A DNA stretch of 64,000 nucleotides from JADCRZ01 sp041751095 (GTDB lineage Bacteria; Bacteroidota; Bacteroidia; Chitinophagales; Chitinophagaceae): NCBI GenBank assembly GCA_041751095.1, contig JBGSYC010000290.1, positions 51,072 to 115,071 of the forward strand. Reading direction: 5' to 3'. A program made the translations under genes and the position numbers. The notes below the pieces were generated by a model. That model saw only the letters and a list, made by a program, of their open reading frames with translations, was not told the origin of the DNA and made no database searches. Below are positions 18,374 to 27,110 of this stretch, piece after piece. The number at the start of each line of letters is the position of its first letter. The stretch's first letter is position 1.

Positions 18374-19681
18374 ATGGACAACAATACAATAAGCAGCCTG
18401 AGGGAAGCACTAAGGTTTTCCCCCGAAAACGTTCCGTTAAAGAAACACCTGGCGGAAACACTATTACATGCGTTGATGCTCGACGAAGCTGAGAAAGAAT
18501 ATAGGGAGCTATTGACAATTACCGATACGGCGGAGATAAAAACAGGGCTTTCCAGGGTGTTTTACCTGAAGGGTGAATATTCCCGGTGCAACGTGATCCT
18601 TGAAGAGCTTATCCAGTCAGGCTATTCGGATTTTGATGGCTTGATCCTGCATGCGAAAGCTTTATTGAAGGAACATGCTGTTACCAGGGCGGGTGAGATA
18701 TATAATCTGGCGCTGTCAATAAGACCAGCCTTTCGTGATGATGAACTGGACGAGGGATTGCGTTTAACCTCTCCTTTAACCGACGATTACGGGGAAGAAG
18801 AATTTGCATCACCATTTATACAAAAAGCTGACGTCACTTTTGAAGACGTTGGTGGGATGAATAACATTAAAAAAGAGATTGCGCTAAAGATCATCAAACC
18901 TTTGCAGCACCCTGAACTGTATAAAGCTTATGGTAAAAAAGCAGGTGGCGGTATTTTGTTATATGGTCCCCCGGGATGTGGAAAAACATATATTGCTAAA
19001 GCAACGGCCGGGCAGGTAAACGCACGGTTTATTAGTGTTGGACTGAATGATATCCTGGACATGTGGATCGGTAACAGTGAGAAGAACCTGCACAATATTT
19101 TTGAAACAGCAAGGGAGAATACACCCTGTGTGTTGTTCTTTGATGAGATCGATGCGCTGGGGGCAAGCAGGAGTGACATGAAACAATCGGCCGGCAGACA
19201 TTTGATCAACCAGTTTTTACAGGAGCTTGACGGGCTGGAGGGCAACAACGATGGCGTCTTAATTCTGGGTGCAACCAATACGCCCTGGCATCTTGATCCT
19301 GCATTCAGAAGACCTGGCAGGTTTGACAGGATCATCTTCATTCCGCCACCAGACGTAGAAGCCAGGGAGTCTATCCTGAAACTAAAGCTGAAAAACAAGC
19401 CTGTGGAACAGATAGATTACCAAAGTCTTGCTGTAAAAACTGAAAATTATTCAGGCGCTGACATCGAAGCGCTCATCGATATTGCCATTGAAGAAAAGCT
19501 TGAATCTTCGTTTGATGATGGTATTCCGCAGCCCCTCGGCACAAAGGATATTTTAAATGCAGTAAAAAAGCATAGGGCAAGTACGGGTGAATGGTTTAGT
19601 ACTGCCAGGAACTTTGCTTTGTTTGCAAACGATTCTGGTCTTTACGACGAAATATTAACTTATTTAAAAATTAAGAAATAG
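18374..19681 (+). CDS. TPR-AAA+ ATPase (Cdc48/Vps4-like AAA clade)
   Basis: A 435-residue cytoplasmic protein. Residues about 1-125 look like TPR-type helical repeats. Residues 154-430 are a classical AAA module: FEDVGGMNNIKKEI, Walker A GPPGCGKT (198-205), Walker B VLFFDEID (253-260), sensor NTPWHLDPA and the arginine-finger element RRPGRFD (312-318). The C-terminal stretch TGEWFSTARNFALFANDSGLY recurs, in my recollection, in bacterial TPR-AAA proteins paired with TPR membrane proteins. AAA proteins of this clade remodel or unfold proteins using ATP. The next gene starts one base after its stop, so the two are co-translated and may form a membrane-tethered unfoldase. Substrate unknown; not FtsH, because no protease domain follows. 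Confidence 0.88.
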   Translation: MDNNTISSLREALRFSPENVPLKKHLAETLLHALMLDEAEKEYRELLTITDTAEIKTGLSRVFYLKGEYSRCNVILEELIQSGYSDFDGLILHAKALLKEHAVTRAGEIYNLALSIRPAFRDDELDEGLRLTSPLTDDYGEEEFASPFIQKADVTFEDVGGMNNIKKEIALKIIKPLQHPELYKAYGKKAGGGILLYGPPGCGKTYIAKATAGQVNARFISVGLNDILDMWIGNSEKNLHNIFETARENTPCVLFFDEIDALGASRSDMKQSAGRHLINQFLQELDGLEGNNDGVLILGATNTPWHLDPAFRRPGRFDRIIFIPPPDVEARESILKLKLKNKPVEQIDYQSLAVKTENYSGADIEALIDIAIEEKLESSFDDGIPQPLGTKDILNAVKKHRASTGEWFSTARNFALFANDSGLYDEILTYLKIKK

Positions 19682-19682
19682 C

Positions 19683-20936
19683 ATGGCCGATACCATTCTT
19701 AGCAGGGCGCAGATACTCATGCAGCAGAACAGGTATGAAGATGCTGGCAGCTTGCTAAAAGACCTGCTGAACCGGGAGCCCAACAATGTTCATGTGCTTG
19801 CCATGCTATCCCAGGTAAAGCTTCAGCAGGATAAGATAAAAGAGGCAGATGAGTTGATCGATAGTGCTATCGGGTTAAGTCCGGACACTGATTATCTATA
19901 CTATTTCAAGGCAAGAGTTTGTTTGCAAAACAATCAATATGATGAAGCTGAAGGTTACCTCGGCCAGTCAATCCAAATGAACCCGGAAGATGCTGATTAC
20001 TTTGCCTTATGGGCGCATATAAAATTAACCAGGAAGAATTATGAAGCCGCGCTGGAGCTTGCCGGTAATGCCCTGGAGCTTGATCCTGAAAACATTCTCG
20101 CTTTAAACACCCGGAGTACTGCTCTGCTCAAATTAAACAGGAAAGAAGACTCATTTCGTACTATCGAGGGCGCACTGGCCCACGACCCTGACAATGCCTA
20201 CACCCATTCCAATTACGGATGGGGCTTACTGGAAAAGGGTGATCATAAAAAGGCACTTGAGCACTTCAGGGAGGCCCTTAGAAATGATCCTGGCCTTCAA
20301 AGTGCGCAAGCCGGGATGGCTGAAGCTTTAAAAGCCAGGTATGTATTGTACCGGGCTTTTTTAGCATTCGCTTTTTTTATGAATAATCTTACTGCGAAGT
20401 ACCAGTGGGGGGTAATCCTTGGATTCTGGCTTCTGACAAGGGTGCTAAGGGCATTGTCGAAAAGCTATGAAGGGTTGCAACCCTTCCTTACTCCGCTGAT
20501 AATTTTGATTGCGCTTGTGGCATTTTCTACCTGGGTTATTGCTCCAATAAGTAACCTTTTTCTCCGGTTGAATCCCTATGGCAAATACCTGTTGGATAAA
20601 GAAGAAAAACTGAGTTCGAATTTAGTGGGCATCAGCCTGCTGGCTTGCATCGCTGGCTTTATTCTTTATGCAGTCACGCAAGACGAGAGGTGGATAATTG
20701 TCGGGCTTTTCGGCTTCGCCATGATGGTTCCTTTGAGTTCAATGTTTACAGCTGTAAAGCATAAGCACAAAATGTTTGCTTATGCCGCTGTTATGTTCCT
20801 GCTGGGGGTTATGGCCATCTTTAAAACGTTCGAAACGGGAGAGCCCTTTAATATGTTCACCACGTTTTTCGTGATTGGGTTTATCGCATACCAATGGATA
20901 GCAAATTATTTACATATCAGGCAGAGTAATGTTTAA
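19683..20936 (+). CDS. TPR-repeat integral membrane protein
   Basis: A 417-residue protein. Residues 1 to about 220 consist of consecutive TPR-like helical pairs (for example AMLSQVKLQQDKIKEADELI, and THSNYGWGLLEKGDHKKALE). The C-terminal half has six or seven hydrophobic segments, including WGVILGFWLLTRVLRAL, FLTPLIILIALVAFSTWVIA and MFAYAAVMFLLGVMAIF, so it is an inner-membrane protein with a cytoplasmic TPR domain. TPR domains bind partner proteins, and the one-base gap to the TPR-AAA ATPase gene suggests that ATPase as the partner. I do not know a defined function for the pair. Confidence 0.85.
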   Translation: MADTILSRAQILMQQNRYEDAGSLLKDLLNREPNNVHVLAMLSQVKLQQDKIKEADELIDSAIGLSPDTDYLYYFKARVCLQNNQYDEAEGYLGQSIQMNPEDADYFALWAHIKLTRKNYEAALELAGNALELDPENILALNTRSTALLKLNRKEDSFRTIEGALAHDPDNAYTHSNYGWGLLEKGDHKKALEHFREALRNDPGLQSAQAGMAEALKARYVLYRAFLAFAFFMNNLTAKYQWGVILGFWLLTRVLRALSKSYEGLQPFLTPLIILIALVAFSTWVIAPISNLFLRLNPYGKYLLDKEEKLSSNLVGISLLACIAGFILYAVTQDERWIIVGLFGFAMMVPLSSMFTAVKHKHKMFAYAAVMFLLGVMAIFKTFETGEPFNMFTTFFVIGFIAYQWIANYLHIRQSNV

Positions 20937-21058
20937 TTTAGCACTCCGTAAGTCAATTCATGATCCCTGCTTTCTTTAGGCGCTATATTCACCTGAATAT
21001 GGAATAAAACTATTAAGTATTCAATGATGGGGCCGATAAGTCGCGGATATTTACTAAA

Positions 21059-21254
21059 TTGTCTGAATCACGGATTTAACGGATTAAAAGATGACACGGA
21101 TTTTGTAAGGATGGTTGGTTTCTATAATCTGTGTAATCGGGTCAGTTGTCTGAATCACGGATTAAACGGATTAAAAGATGACACGGATTTTGTAAGAAGG
21201 GTAATTCTATAATCTGTGTAATCCTGTAATCCATTAAATCCGTGATTCAGACAA
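21059..21254. repeat. 196-bp palindrome-ended dispersed repeat, copy 1
   Basis: The element begins TTGTCTGAATCACGGATTTA and ends with its exact reverse complement at 21235-21254. Inside are two tandem units starting at 21059 and 21146, each with a CACGGATTTTGTAAG element and then an AATCTGTGTAATC element. A second copy of the same length and layout is at 57710-57905. It lies just upstream of a sulfatase gene. The small open frame across it is an artefact of the repeat. Confidence 0.85.
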
Positions 21255-21285
21255 ACAGTAGTGATAAACATAAATAACTTCCTGC

Positions 21286-22866
21286 ATGAAATTCTTTTCA
21301 GTTTCAACATTGTTTTTTGGTCTTTTTTCTGGCATATTCATAATCAACGGTACCTATGGCCAGGGTGCTGTGGTTAACCAGCCCGGCGGATCACTGAAGC
21401 TCCAGCATATAAGCAATACCCACAACCGGAATGTTGTTTTTATTTTAACCGATGATCACCGGTACGATGCCATGGGTTTCCTAAAAGGACAGGCTTTTAT
21501 TGAAACGCCTAATTTAGACAGGATGGCACGTGAAGGAGCTTATTTGCCAAATGCTTTTGTCACCACGTCTTTATGCTCTCCTTCAAGGGCTTCTATCCTT
21601 ACAGGCCTGTATGCGCATAAACATGGGGTGGTGGATAATAATCATGCAGTGTCAGAGGATCTTGTATTTTACCCACAATATCTCCAGCAATTAGGTTATC
21701 AGACCGCGATGATCGGAAAGTGGCACATGGGCGGAGAAGGTGCGGGCAAGCAACGGGGATTTAACTATTGGGTTTCATTTCCCGGGCAGGGAAATTATTA
21801 TCCTTCGAAAAGTGGCTTGAATGTAAACGGAAAGCAGGTAGCACAGAAAGGTTATATAACAGATGAGCTGACTGATTATGCCCTGGAGTTCCTGAAGGGA
21901 AGGGATAAGAAGAAGCCCTTTATGCTGTACCTGGCTCATAAAGGTGTGCATGCTGAATTTTTACCAGCAGAACGCGACAGAGGAAGAGCCAGCAGGTTTT
22001 CCTTTGTACCCCCTGTTTCCATGAAGCCTGATGCAGTTCAGGGTGCTCCTATGTGGGTTCTGAACCAACGCAATTCCTGGCATGGTGTTGAGTTCCCTTA
22101 CTTTTCTAACCTGGATATCGGAGAATATTATAAGAAATATGCCGAAACATTGTACAGCGTAGATGCTTCCGTTGGAAAGGTACTCGACTATTTAAAAAGT
22201 GAAGGTTTGTCAGAATCTACGCTGGTTATTTATATGGGTGACAATGGTTTTCAATTTGGAGAGCATGGATTGATTGATAAGCGAACCGCTTATGAAGCTT
22301 CCATGCGCGTTCCGATGCTCGCATACTGCCCACAGATAATCAGGCCGGGAACGGTAATCAATGAAGTGGTAGCAAATATAGATATAGCCCCGACGATACT
22401 GGAGGCTGCAGGCGTAAAACATCCGGCTTATATGGATGGAAAAAGTTTCTTGCCGTTATTAGCGGGCAAGCCGCAGGCAAAGTGGAGAGAAGATGGACTG
22501 CTGTACGAGTATTACTGGGAGCGGAACTTTCCGCAAACACCAACAATGCATGCGCTGCGTACTGATCGTTACAAATACATTCACTACATCGGTATCTGGG
22601 ATACCGATGAACTCTATGACCTTAAGGAGGATCCGATGGAGGTCAAAAACTTAGTCAGGGAAACTGCTCACCAGGAAACAGTAAAAAGAATGAACAAGGA
22701 TCTGTTTAAGGTCTTAGCGCAAACGAATGGCATGTATGTACCATTGCTGCCTGATGTCGGGGCACAACAAAACCTGAGGTATAAATCCGGATCCACCGCT
22801 GCCCCTTTCCCTCCTCATATCTTAAGTGACACGATTAAAAGAGCTCCTGCAGTTTTGAAATTTTAA
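21286..22866 (+). CDS. Type I sulfatase (signature C-S-P-S-R)
   Basis: A 526-residue exported sulfatase with a signal peptide (1-25, about to TYG). Family motifs are complete: NVVFILTDDHRYDAMGF with the two metal aspartates, the canonical formylglycine signature LCSPSRASILTG, KWHMGGEG with the active-site lysine and histidine, and MGDNGFQFGEHG for the distal metal residues. It should remove sulfate esters from a glycan in the periplasm. It stands alone, not in a SusCD operon, behind the 196-bp repeat and ahead of a likely terminator. Substrate cannot be deduced; the long C-terminal tail after the catalytic domain has no motif I recognise. Confidence 0.93.
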   Translation: MKFFSVSTLFFGLFSGIFIINGTYGQGAVVNQPGGSLKLQHISNTHNRNVVFILTDDHRYDAMGFLKGQAFIETPNLDRMAREGAYLPNAFVTTSLCSPSRASILTGLYAHKHGVVDNNHAVSEDLVFYPQYLQQLGYQTAMIGKWHMGGEGAGKQRGFNYWVSFPGQGNYYPSKSGLNVNGKQVAQKGYITDELTDYALEFLKGRDKKKPFMLYLAHKGVHAEFLPAERDRGRASRFSFVPPVSMKPDAVQGAPMWVLNQRNSWHGVEFPYFSNLDIGEYYKKYAETLYSVDASVGKVLDYLKSEGLSESTLVIYMGDNGFQFGEHGLIDKRTAYEASMRVPMLAYCPQIIRPGTVINEVVANIDIAPTILEAAGVKHPAYMDGKSFLPLLAGKPQAKWREDGLLYEYYWERNFPQTPTMHALRTDRYKYIHYIGIWDTDELYDLKEDPMEVKNLVRETAHQETVKRMNKDLFKVLAQTNGMYVPLLPDVGAQQNLRYKSGSTAAPFPPHILSDTIKRAPAVLKF

Positions 22867-22886
22867 ATAACTAATCTTATCTCAGT

Positions 22887-22919
22887 AAAGCCGGACTATT
22901 AGCGTATCCGGACTTTTTT
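22887..22919 (+). terminator. Intrinsic terminator after the sulfatase gene
   Basis: AAAGCCGGA (22887-22895) pairs, with one bulge, with TCCGGACTTT (22907-22916), followed by a T-run to 22919. It lies 20 bases after the sulfatase stop. Confidence 0.75.
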
Positions 22920-22942
22920 GCTTATATAGTAATCGCTGTAAA

Positions 22943-23440
22943 AATCGAATTTGTGAAAGAATATGTTACGGTGCGCAGCACCTGATTTGAAATCATCCTT
23001 TTTTCTACAAATATTCTGGTGCGCTGCACCATTGTAAAATGTAGATATGCGTAATACACGCACCGTTTGTATTTGCAGAAAAGCGCTTGGTAGTATAACA
23101 GGTGCAGCGCACGGGCTTATTTGGCAGAATTAAATTCTGTTGTGAGAGAATAATCTTACGGTGCGCTGCACCCTAAATTCAGATTATACGATCGAGTTCT
23201 ACAATAGTTTGGTGCGCCGCACCATTAAAGAATGTAGAAATAAATAACCGGGCGCTGCGTTTGTATTTACAGAAAGCGCTTCGTAATATAACAGGTGCAG
23301 CGCACCGTAATATGTATATGGCAAATACCGATACCCCTATATTTGTAGAAAAGCGCTTCGTAGTATGTCAGGTGCAGCGCACGGCTTAGATGGGTAAAAA
23401 TTAAATTCTGTCGTGAAAGAATAATACGGTGCACTGACCC
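22943..23440. repeat. Array of GGTGCGCTGCACC-type palindromes
   Basis: At least eight copies of a 13-base core, variants of GGTGCGCTGCACC, occur at 22970, 23018, 23101, 23160, 23211, 23294, 23371 and, degenerate, 23428. They come in opposite orientations. The DNA between them is itself repeated: an AAGCGCTT..TA..T..CAGGTGCAGCGCAC type precedes three copies, and an ATTCTG..GTGA.AGAATAAT..TACGGTGC type precedes three others. Spacing is irregular. A related hairpin is at 39568-39589. No gene overlaps; the rest of 22920-23592 holds only this array and the DUF2911 gene leader. Confidence 0.85.
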
Positions 23441-23592
23441 TTGGGGAATGTACCACGACGCAACAAAAAGCCCGATGCAGCTGTTTTCACAAATAAGCCC
23501 TGCAATTTTCACCGTACGTAAAACAACCCTGAATATTTAGTAAGTTGCTTATTAAAACAGTAATCACCCTGAATTGGCAAAACACAACAATT

Positions 23593-24150
23593 ATGAAAAG
23601 ACTCATTTTACTTGCCTGCGGCCTTTTTTTACTTTCCTCTGTTTCAGTTGCACAGAGCTTTGCAGGCGTCGACAAAAGCCCGATGGACATGGCTTATTTT
23701 CCCAATAATTTTGCCCATGACAGAAAGCCCGGGGAAAAAGCATATGTCAGGGTTACCTACGGGAGGCCTCAAAAAAACGGAAGGGAGGTTTTTGGCAAAC
23801 TTGTGCCTTATGGCAAAGTATGGAGGACAGGAGCAAACGAATCGTCTGAAATTAAATTCTACCAGGATACAGAATTAGGCGGAAAGCCGGTAAAGGCCGG
23901 GTCTTATTCTCTTTTTTCTATTCCCGGAGAAAAGGAATGGACCATTATTTTGAACAAAGACCTTGACTATTGGGGCGCTTTTAAATACAATGAAAAAAAT
24001 GACGTGCTCCGGGTAACAGCTCCGGTTTCCATGACAGAGAATGCCATTGAACACATGACCGTTCAGTTTGAAAATAAAGGTGAGAAGCAGGGAGTAATGA
24101 AAATTGCATGGGATAAGACCGTTGTGGAAGTTCCTTTTAAAGTTTTGTAA
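23593..24150 (+). CDS. DUF2911 secreted protein
   Basis: A 185-residue protein from the ATG at 23593, which opens directly on a signal peptide (MKRLILLACGLFLLSSVSVAQ type). A frame start at 23545 would add sixteen residues ahead of it and is less likely. The mature part matches the DUF2911 family common in Bacteroidota, with VRVTYGRPQKNGREVFG, LVPYGKVWRTGANE, AGSYSLFSIPGEKEWTIILNK and WGAFKYN. The family is expected to be a periplasmic beta-sandwich; no function is established. It is monocistronic, placed between the palindrome array and a convergent GH127-like gene, with a bidirectional hairpin after its stop. Confidence 0.88.
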   Translation: MKRLILLACGLFLLSSVSVAQSFAGVDKSPMDMAYFPNNFAHDRKPGEKAYVRVTYGRPQKNGREVFGKLVPYGKVWRTGANESSEIKFYQDTELGGKPVKAGSYSLFSIPGEKEWTIILNKDLDYWGAFKYNEKNDVLRVTAPVSMTENAIEHMTVQFENKGEKQGVMKIAWDKTVVEVPFKVL

Positions 24151-24172
24151 AACATCCCCCCTGAGGCTTTGA

Positions 24173-24208
24173 AGATGATTAAAGTACGTAAAAAAACTTT
24201 GATCATCT
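24173..24208. terminator. Bidirectional terminator hairpin between convergent genes
   Basis: Arms AGATGATTAAAGT (24173-24185) and ACTTTGATCATCT (24196-24208) pair over 13 bases with one G-T wobble and a 10-base A-rich loop. It lies between the convergent DUF2911 and GH127-like genes, 22 bases after the former's stop. No long T-run follows on the plus strand. Confidence 0.5.
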
Positions 24209-24278
24209 GCCTTTACGGTGTGCACTTCAATTTGCCGGACTCGATTTGGAGCATCCGCGGCATCGTGGGTTCAATACA

Positions 24279-26321
24279 TTAATTTCTACCCACAACCGGA
24301 AACTGGGAAATGCGCAATTTGGTACACCCGTATGGAACTAGTATAATTTCTTCTTCATTCTTTGCGGTCTCTGCCCCATAAATGATACTATAGGGAACAG
24401 GGCCTGCCATCTCGTTATACAAGGTCCAAGATGGAATGCGTTTGGCTTTTGTTTTGATAATGACAGGAGCATTTTTCAGGTCCCATGGATAACCGGTTGC
24501 CAGCCCTTTCTTTTCAATTGTATAATGCTCTTCTATCTTGTTATCCGGAATATTGAGTAAACCATAGTTCCATGGCGTTGTAGGATATACTTCAAAGTAA
24601 AAATCGCCATAATGAATCGGATCTTTTTCATTTCTGACGCTTTTGATATCTTCCCCTATTTTCAGGGCGTAAGTGAGCGGGCCGCGTTCTACAGATATGG
24701 AGTTTTCATACCACCTATCCCTGAAAATATGCATGGGTAATTCCAGTTCAACCACATCTCCGGATTTCCAGCTCCGGCTGATCTTAACAACCTGGGGAGT
24801 GATACCTTCTTTCCAGATATCTCCGTTAATTTTAATGACCGCTTTTCTGCACCACTGCGGTATGCGAAGGTGGAATGGAAAAGAAACCGGTTTTCCGTTA
24901 CTGCCGGTTTGTATAGTGAATTTTATCGTTTCTTCAAAAGGATAATTCGTTTCTTCTTTAAAGAAAACTTCTGTGCCGTTTCCTACATATCCTTTTACCT
25001 CGCTCGGCGAGTAAACCAAAGCCGCGAGCCCTTTATCAGCAGTTGCATACCAAAGGTTTTGCGTAAATTTTGGCCACCCCTGGTGCATATTAGACGTGCA
25101 GCAGGGGTATCCCGAGAGCAGGCCATAACAAACATCTGTACCGCCATGATTGATATCGAAGTTACGCATGTGCCGTGTGATCATAACCTGGTTAGCCTGC
25201 TGGAAATATTGACGGGTAAGGTAATCATCCGCAGCCTGCGCAGGCAATGCATTAAAAGCGATTTTTTCAAGCTTGTCGGCATAATCTGCATTCCCCGTAA
25301 TTTCCAGTATGCTTTCCAAAGTGAACATCATTTCAACTGCGGTGCATAATTCTGAACCCTGGGTGGGATTATTGCCGTGCAACGCTTCATCACCGCCGAA
25401 AAGCCCATGTGCCATGCCGTTATATTTGCGCAGGTCTTCAAATCCTTTCTTTGTTGCCGCCAAGTATTTATCGTCTGGGTGATGCTGGTAATAAATGATG
25501 GGCGCCTTCATTCCCTGGGCGAGGTTTACGCAATGAATACTGCCCTTTTTAGAAAGCATATCAGTGTTTAAAAAAGCATTTGTGTAGTTGAAGGTTTGTT
25601 TATGAACAAGGTCTCCCAGTTCCAGCAAAAATTTGTCGCCGGTGATATGATAAAGCCAGTAAATGATCATCAGGTTATCGCCACCCCGGTAGCGGGCCCA
25701 GAACGTCCAATGATCAAGAGGATTCTTCGGAAGCTCTTTAAGCTGATACCGGAAGTAATTGGTCATTAAGCTGATCACCCTTTTGTCTCCGGTAGCCGCA
25801 TAATGCTGTTTCAGGATTTTCAACATAACCATTTTCGGCCACCAGTCGCGACTATTATCTCTCTGTATGCCGGGTTCAGAAGGGTAATCTTTTGAAGGAC
25901 CGAAATAGCCATCAGGCTGCTGGCTGTTAATTGCCCATTCAATCCAGGGCTTTGTTTTGTCGATAAGCTCTTTATCTTCGAGAATATATGCCAGTGGTAA
26001 AAGTCCGTCAATCCAGTAAGGGCCCCGTTCCCATTGATCCCCGTCGCCGCCTAACCACCCGTTCCGTTGATTCATTACCAAAGGATAAAGCTTATCCAGG
26101 TTTCCCGTTGCTCCATTTTTTTGCCGGATCAGCATTTCCCTTAACCAGCCCTGCGGTTTGATCGATCCTAAAGGTAACTCCCGGTAAGGGTTTTGGCGCA
26201 GCGGCGCCCGGCTGACTGAATAGCCGGCAAGCCCGGAGTCTTTACTTTTATCCTGACCGGCTGTATGCAGGGCAGATAAAAGAAGAAAAAGAAAAATCTG
26301 GAATAGAAATCTTATACTCAT
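24279..26321 (-). CDS. GH127-like (DUF1680) glycoside hydrolase, putative beta-L-arabinofuranosidase
   Basis: A 680-residue exported enzyme with a signal peptide at 1-22. It has the DUF1680 catalytic (alpha/alpha)6 barrel. The key residues match the GH127 beta-L-arabinofuranosidase HypBA1: SELCTAVEMM gives E324 and C326 (zinc ligands) and YPCCTSN gives C407 and C408 (nucleophile and zinc ligand). DNSRDWWPKMVMLKIL and QPDGYFGP are also typical. The substrate could be a beta-L-arabinofuranoside, but DUF1680 also includes GH137/142/146-type and uncharacterised groups, so specificity is open. It is monocistronic and not inside a SusCD locus. It is the clearest glycoside hydrolase in the window. 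Confidence 0.85.
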   Translation of the reverse strand: MSIRFLFQIFLFLLLSALHTAGQDKSKDSGLAGYSVSRAPLRQNPYRELPLGSIKPQGWLREMLIRQKNGATGNLDKLYPLVMNQRNGWLGGDGDQWERGPYWIDGLLPLAYILEDKELIDKTKPWIEWAINSQQPDGYFGPSKDYPSEPGIQRDNSRDWWPKMVMLKILKQHYAATGDKRVISLMTNYFRYQLKELPKNPLDHWTFWARYRGGDNLMIIYWLYHITGDKFLLELGDLVHKQTFNYTNAFLNTDMLSKKGSIHCVNLAQGMKAPIIYYQHHPDDKYLAATKKGFEDLRKYNGMAHGLFGGDEALHGNNPTQGSELCTAVEMMFTLESILEITGNADYADKLEKIAFNALPAQAADDYLTRQYFQQANQVMITRHMRNFDINHGGTDVCYGLLSGYPCCTSNMHQGWPKFTQNLWYATADKGLAALVYSPSEVKGYVGNGTEVFFKEETNYPFEETIKFTIQTGSNGKPVSFPFHLRIPQWCRKAVIKINGDIWKEGITPQVVKISRSWKSGDVVELELPMHIFRDRWYENSISVERGPLTYALKIGEDIKSVRNEKDPIHYGDFYFEVYPTTPWNYGLLNIPDNKIEEHYTIEKKGLATGYPWDLKNAPVIIKTKAKRIPSWTLYNEMAGPVPYSIIYGAETAKNEEEIILVPYGCTKLRISQFPVVGRN

Positions 26322-27002
26322 TGTTGTAATTACCGTCTTTGTGATGTAGAAATATCGTACTTACTGCGCATTTTAAAACAGGCATCTTTCCCTGACATAA
26401 ATGTAATTATTTATAAACATGTAAGGACAAACGTGGTTTGTGTTTTTTAGTCACAATGGTGTTTTGGAAATCGCAGCATTTATTGCCTACATTTATCTCG
26501 TGCTTCACAAAATATTTTTTTTAAATTCTGTTGCTTATTTTTAAAAGTATTTGTACATTAGTTTTTGATTCGCCCGTTTGCAAATCTGCCCTTAGATTTA
26601 ATTTTCTTCTTTATGTTCTGGTTGGGATGCCCGGTACAATGCGGCACCAAATGATCTTTCGTTCTTCCCTATGATTTCTGGTTCTAATTATCGAGGATCA
26701 AAATTTCCGGCAGTCAGGATTTAATCTCCGGAATGTAGTAACACGATGTTTCTTGAGTTATCGGTTAGCTCTCTTTGTTGATCTGGCAGTTGTCGGCAGT
26801 AAAGCTGTCAGCCCAATTACCCGGCAGGTGCGCCGATAGGATATTTATTGCCGTCACTTTCCATGCTATAAGCCATGTTTGGCAGCGTGCATGGATGACT
26901 TTTGGGTATTTGAAATGATAAGCCATGATGATGGCGGGTGTTATACTGGCGGAGCTATGTCTATAATGTTTGGGCATTTTTCTTCCGGCTTTTTATAAAT
27001 AA
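26322..27002. other. AT-rich intergenic region upstream of the peptidase-effector operon
   Basis: About 680 bases between the start of a minus-strand enzyme gene and the plus-strand S8 peptidase reading frame, which opens after a stop at 27000-27002. Short reading frames in it lack coding character. It must carry the promoter for the 27-39.5 kb operon and that of the GH127-like gene; no clear element was found. Confidence 0.45.
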
Positions 27003-27110
27003 AGAACTATCAAAAATCATTTTGTCATAAAGATTAAAAAAGACTTCGGTAAAGATCTTCCCGGAAATATCCCGTATTGGAAAGACCTGATATCGAATAA
27101 ATCACTCGCG

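Noticed and set aside
21024..21212. Small protein with internal repeats
   Set aside because: The frame lies wholly in the 196-bp dispersed repeat; its protein repeats only reflect the DNA repeat.
22943..23440. CRISPR array
   Set aside because: The repeats are short palindromes in both orientations with irregular spacing, and the spacers are themselves repeated. No cas gene is near.
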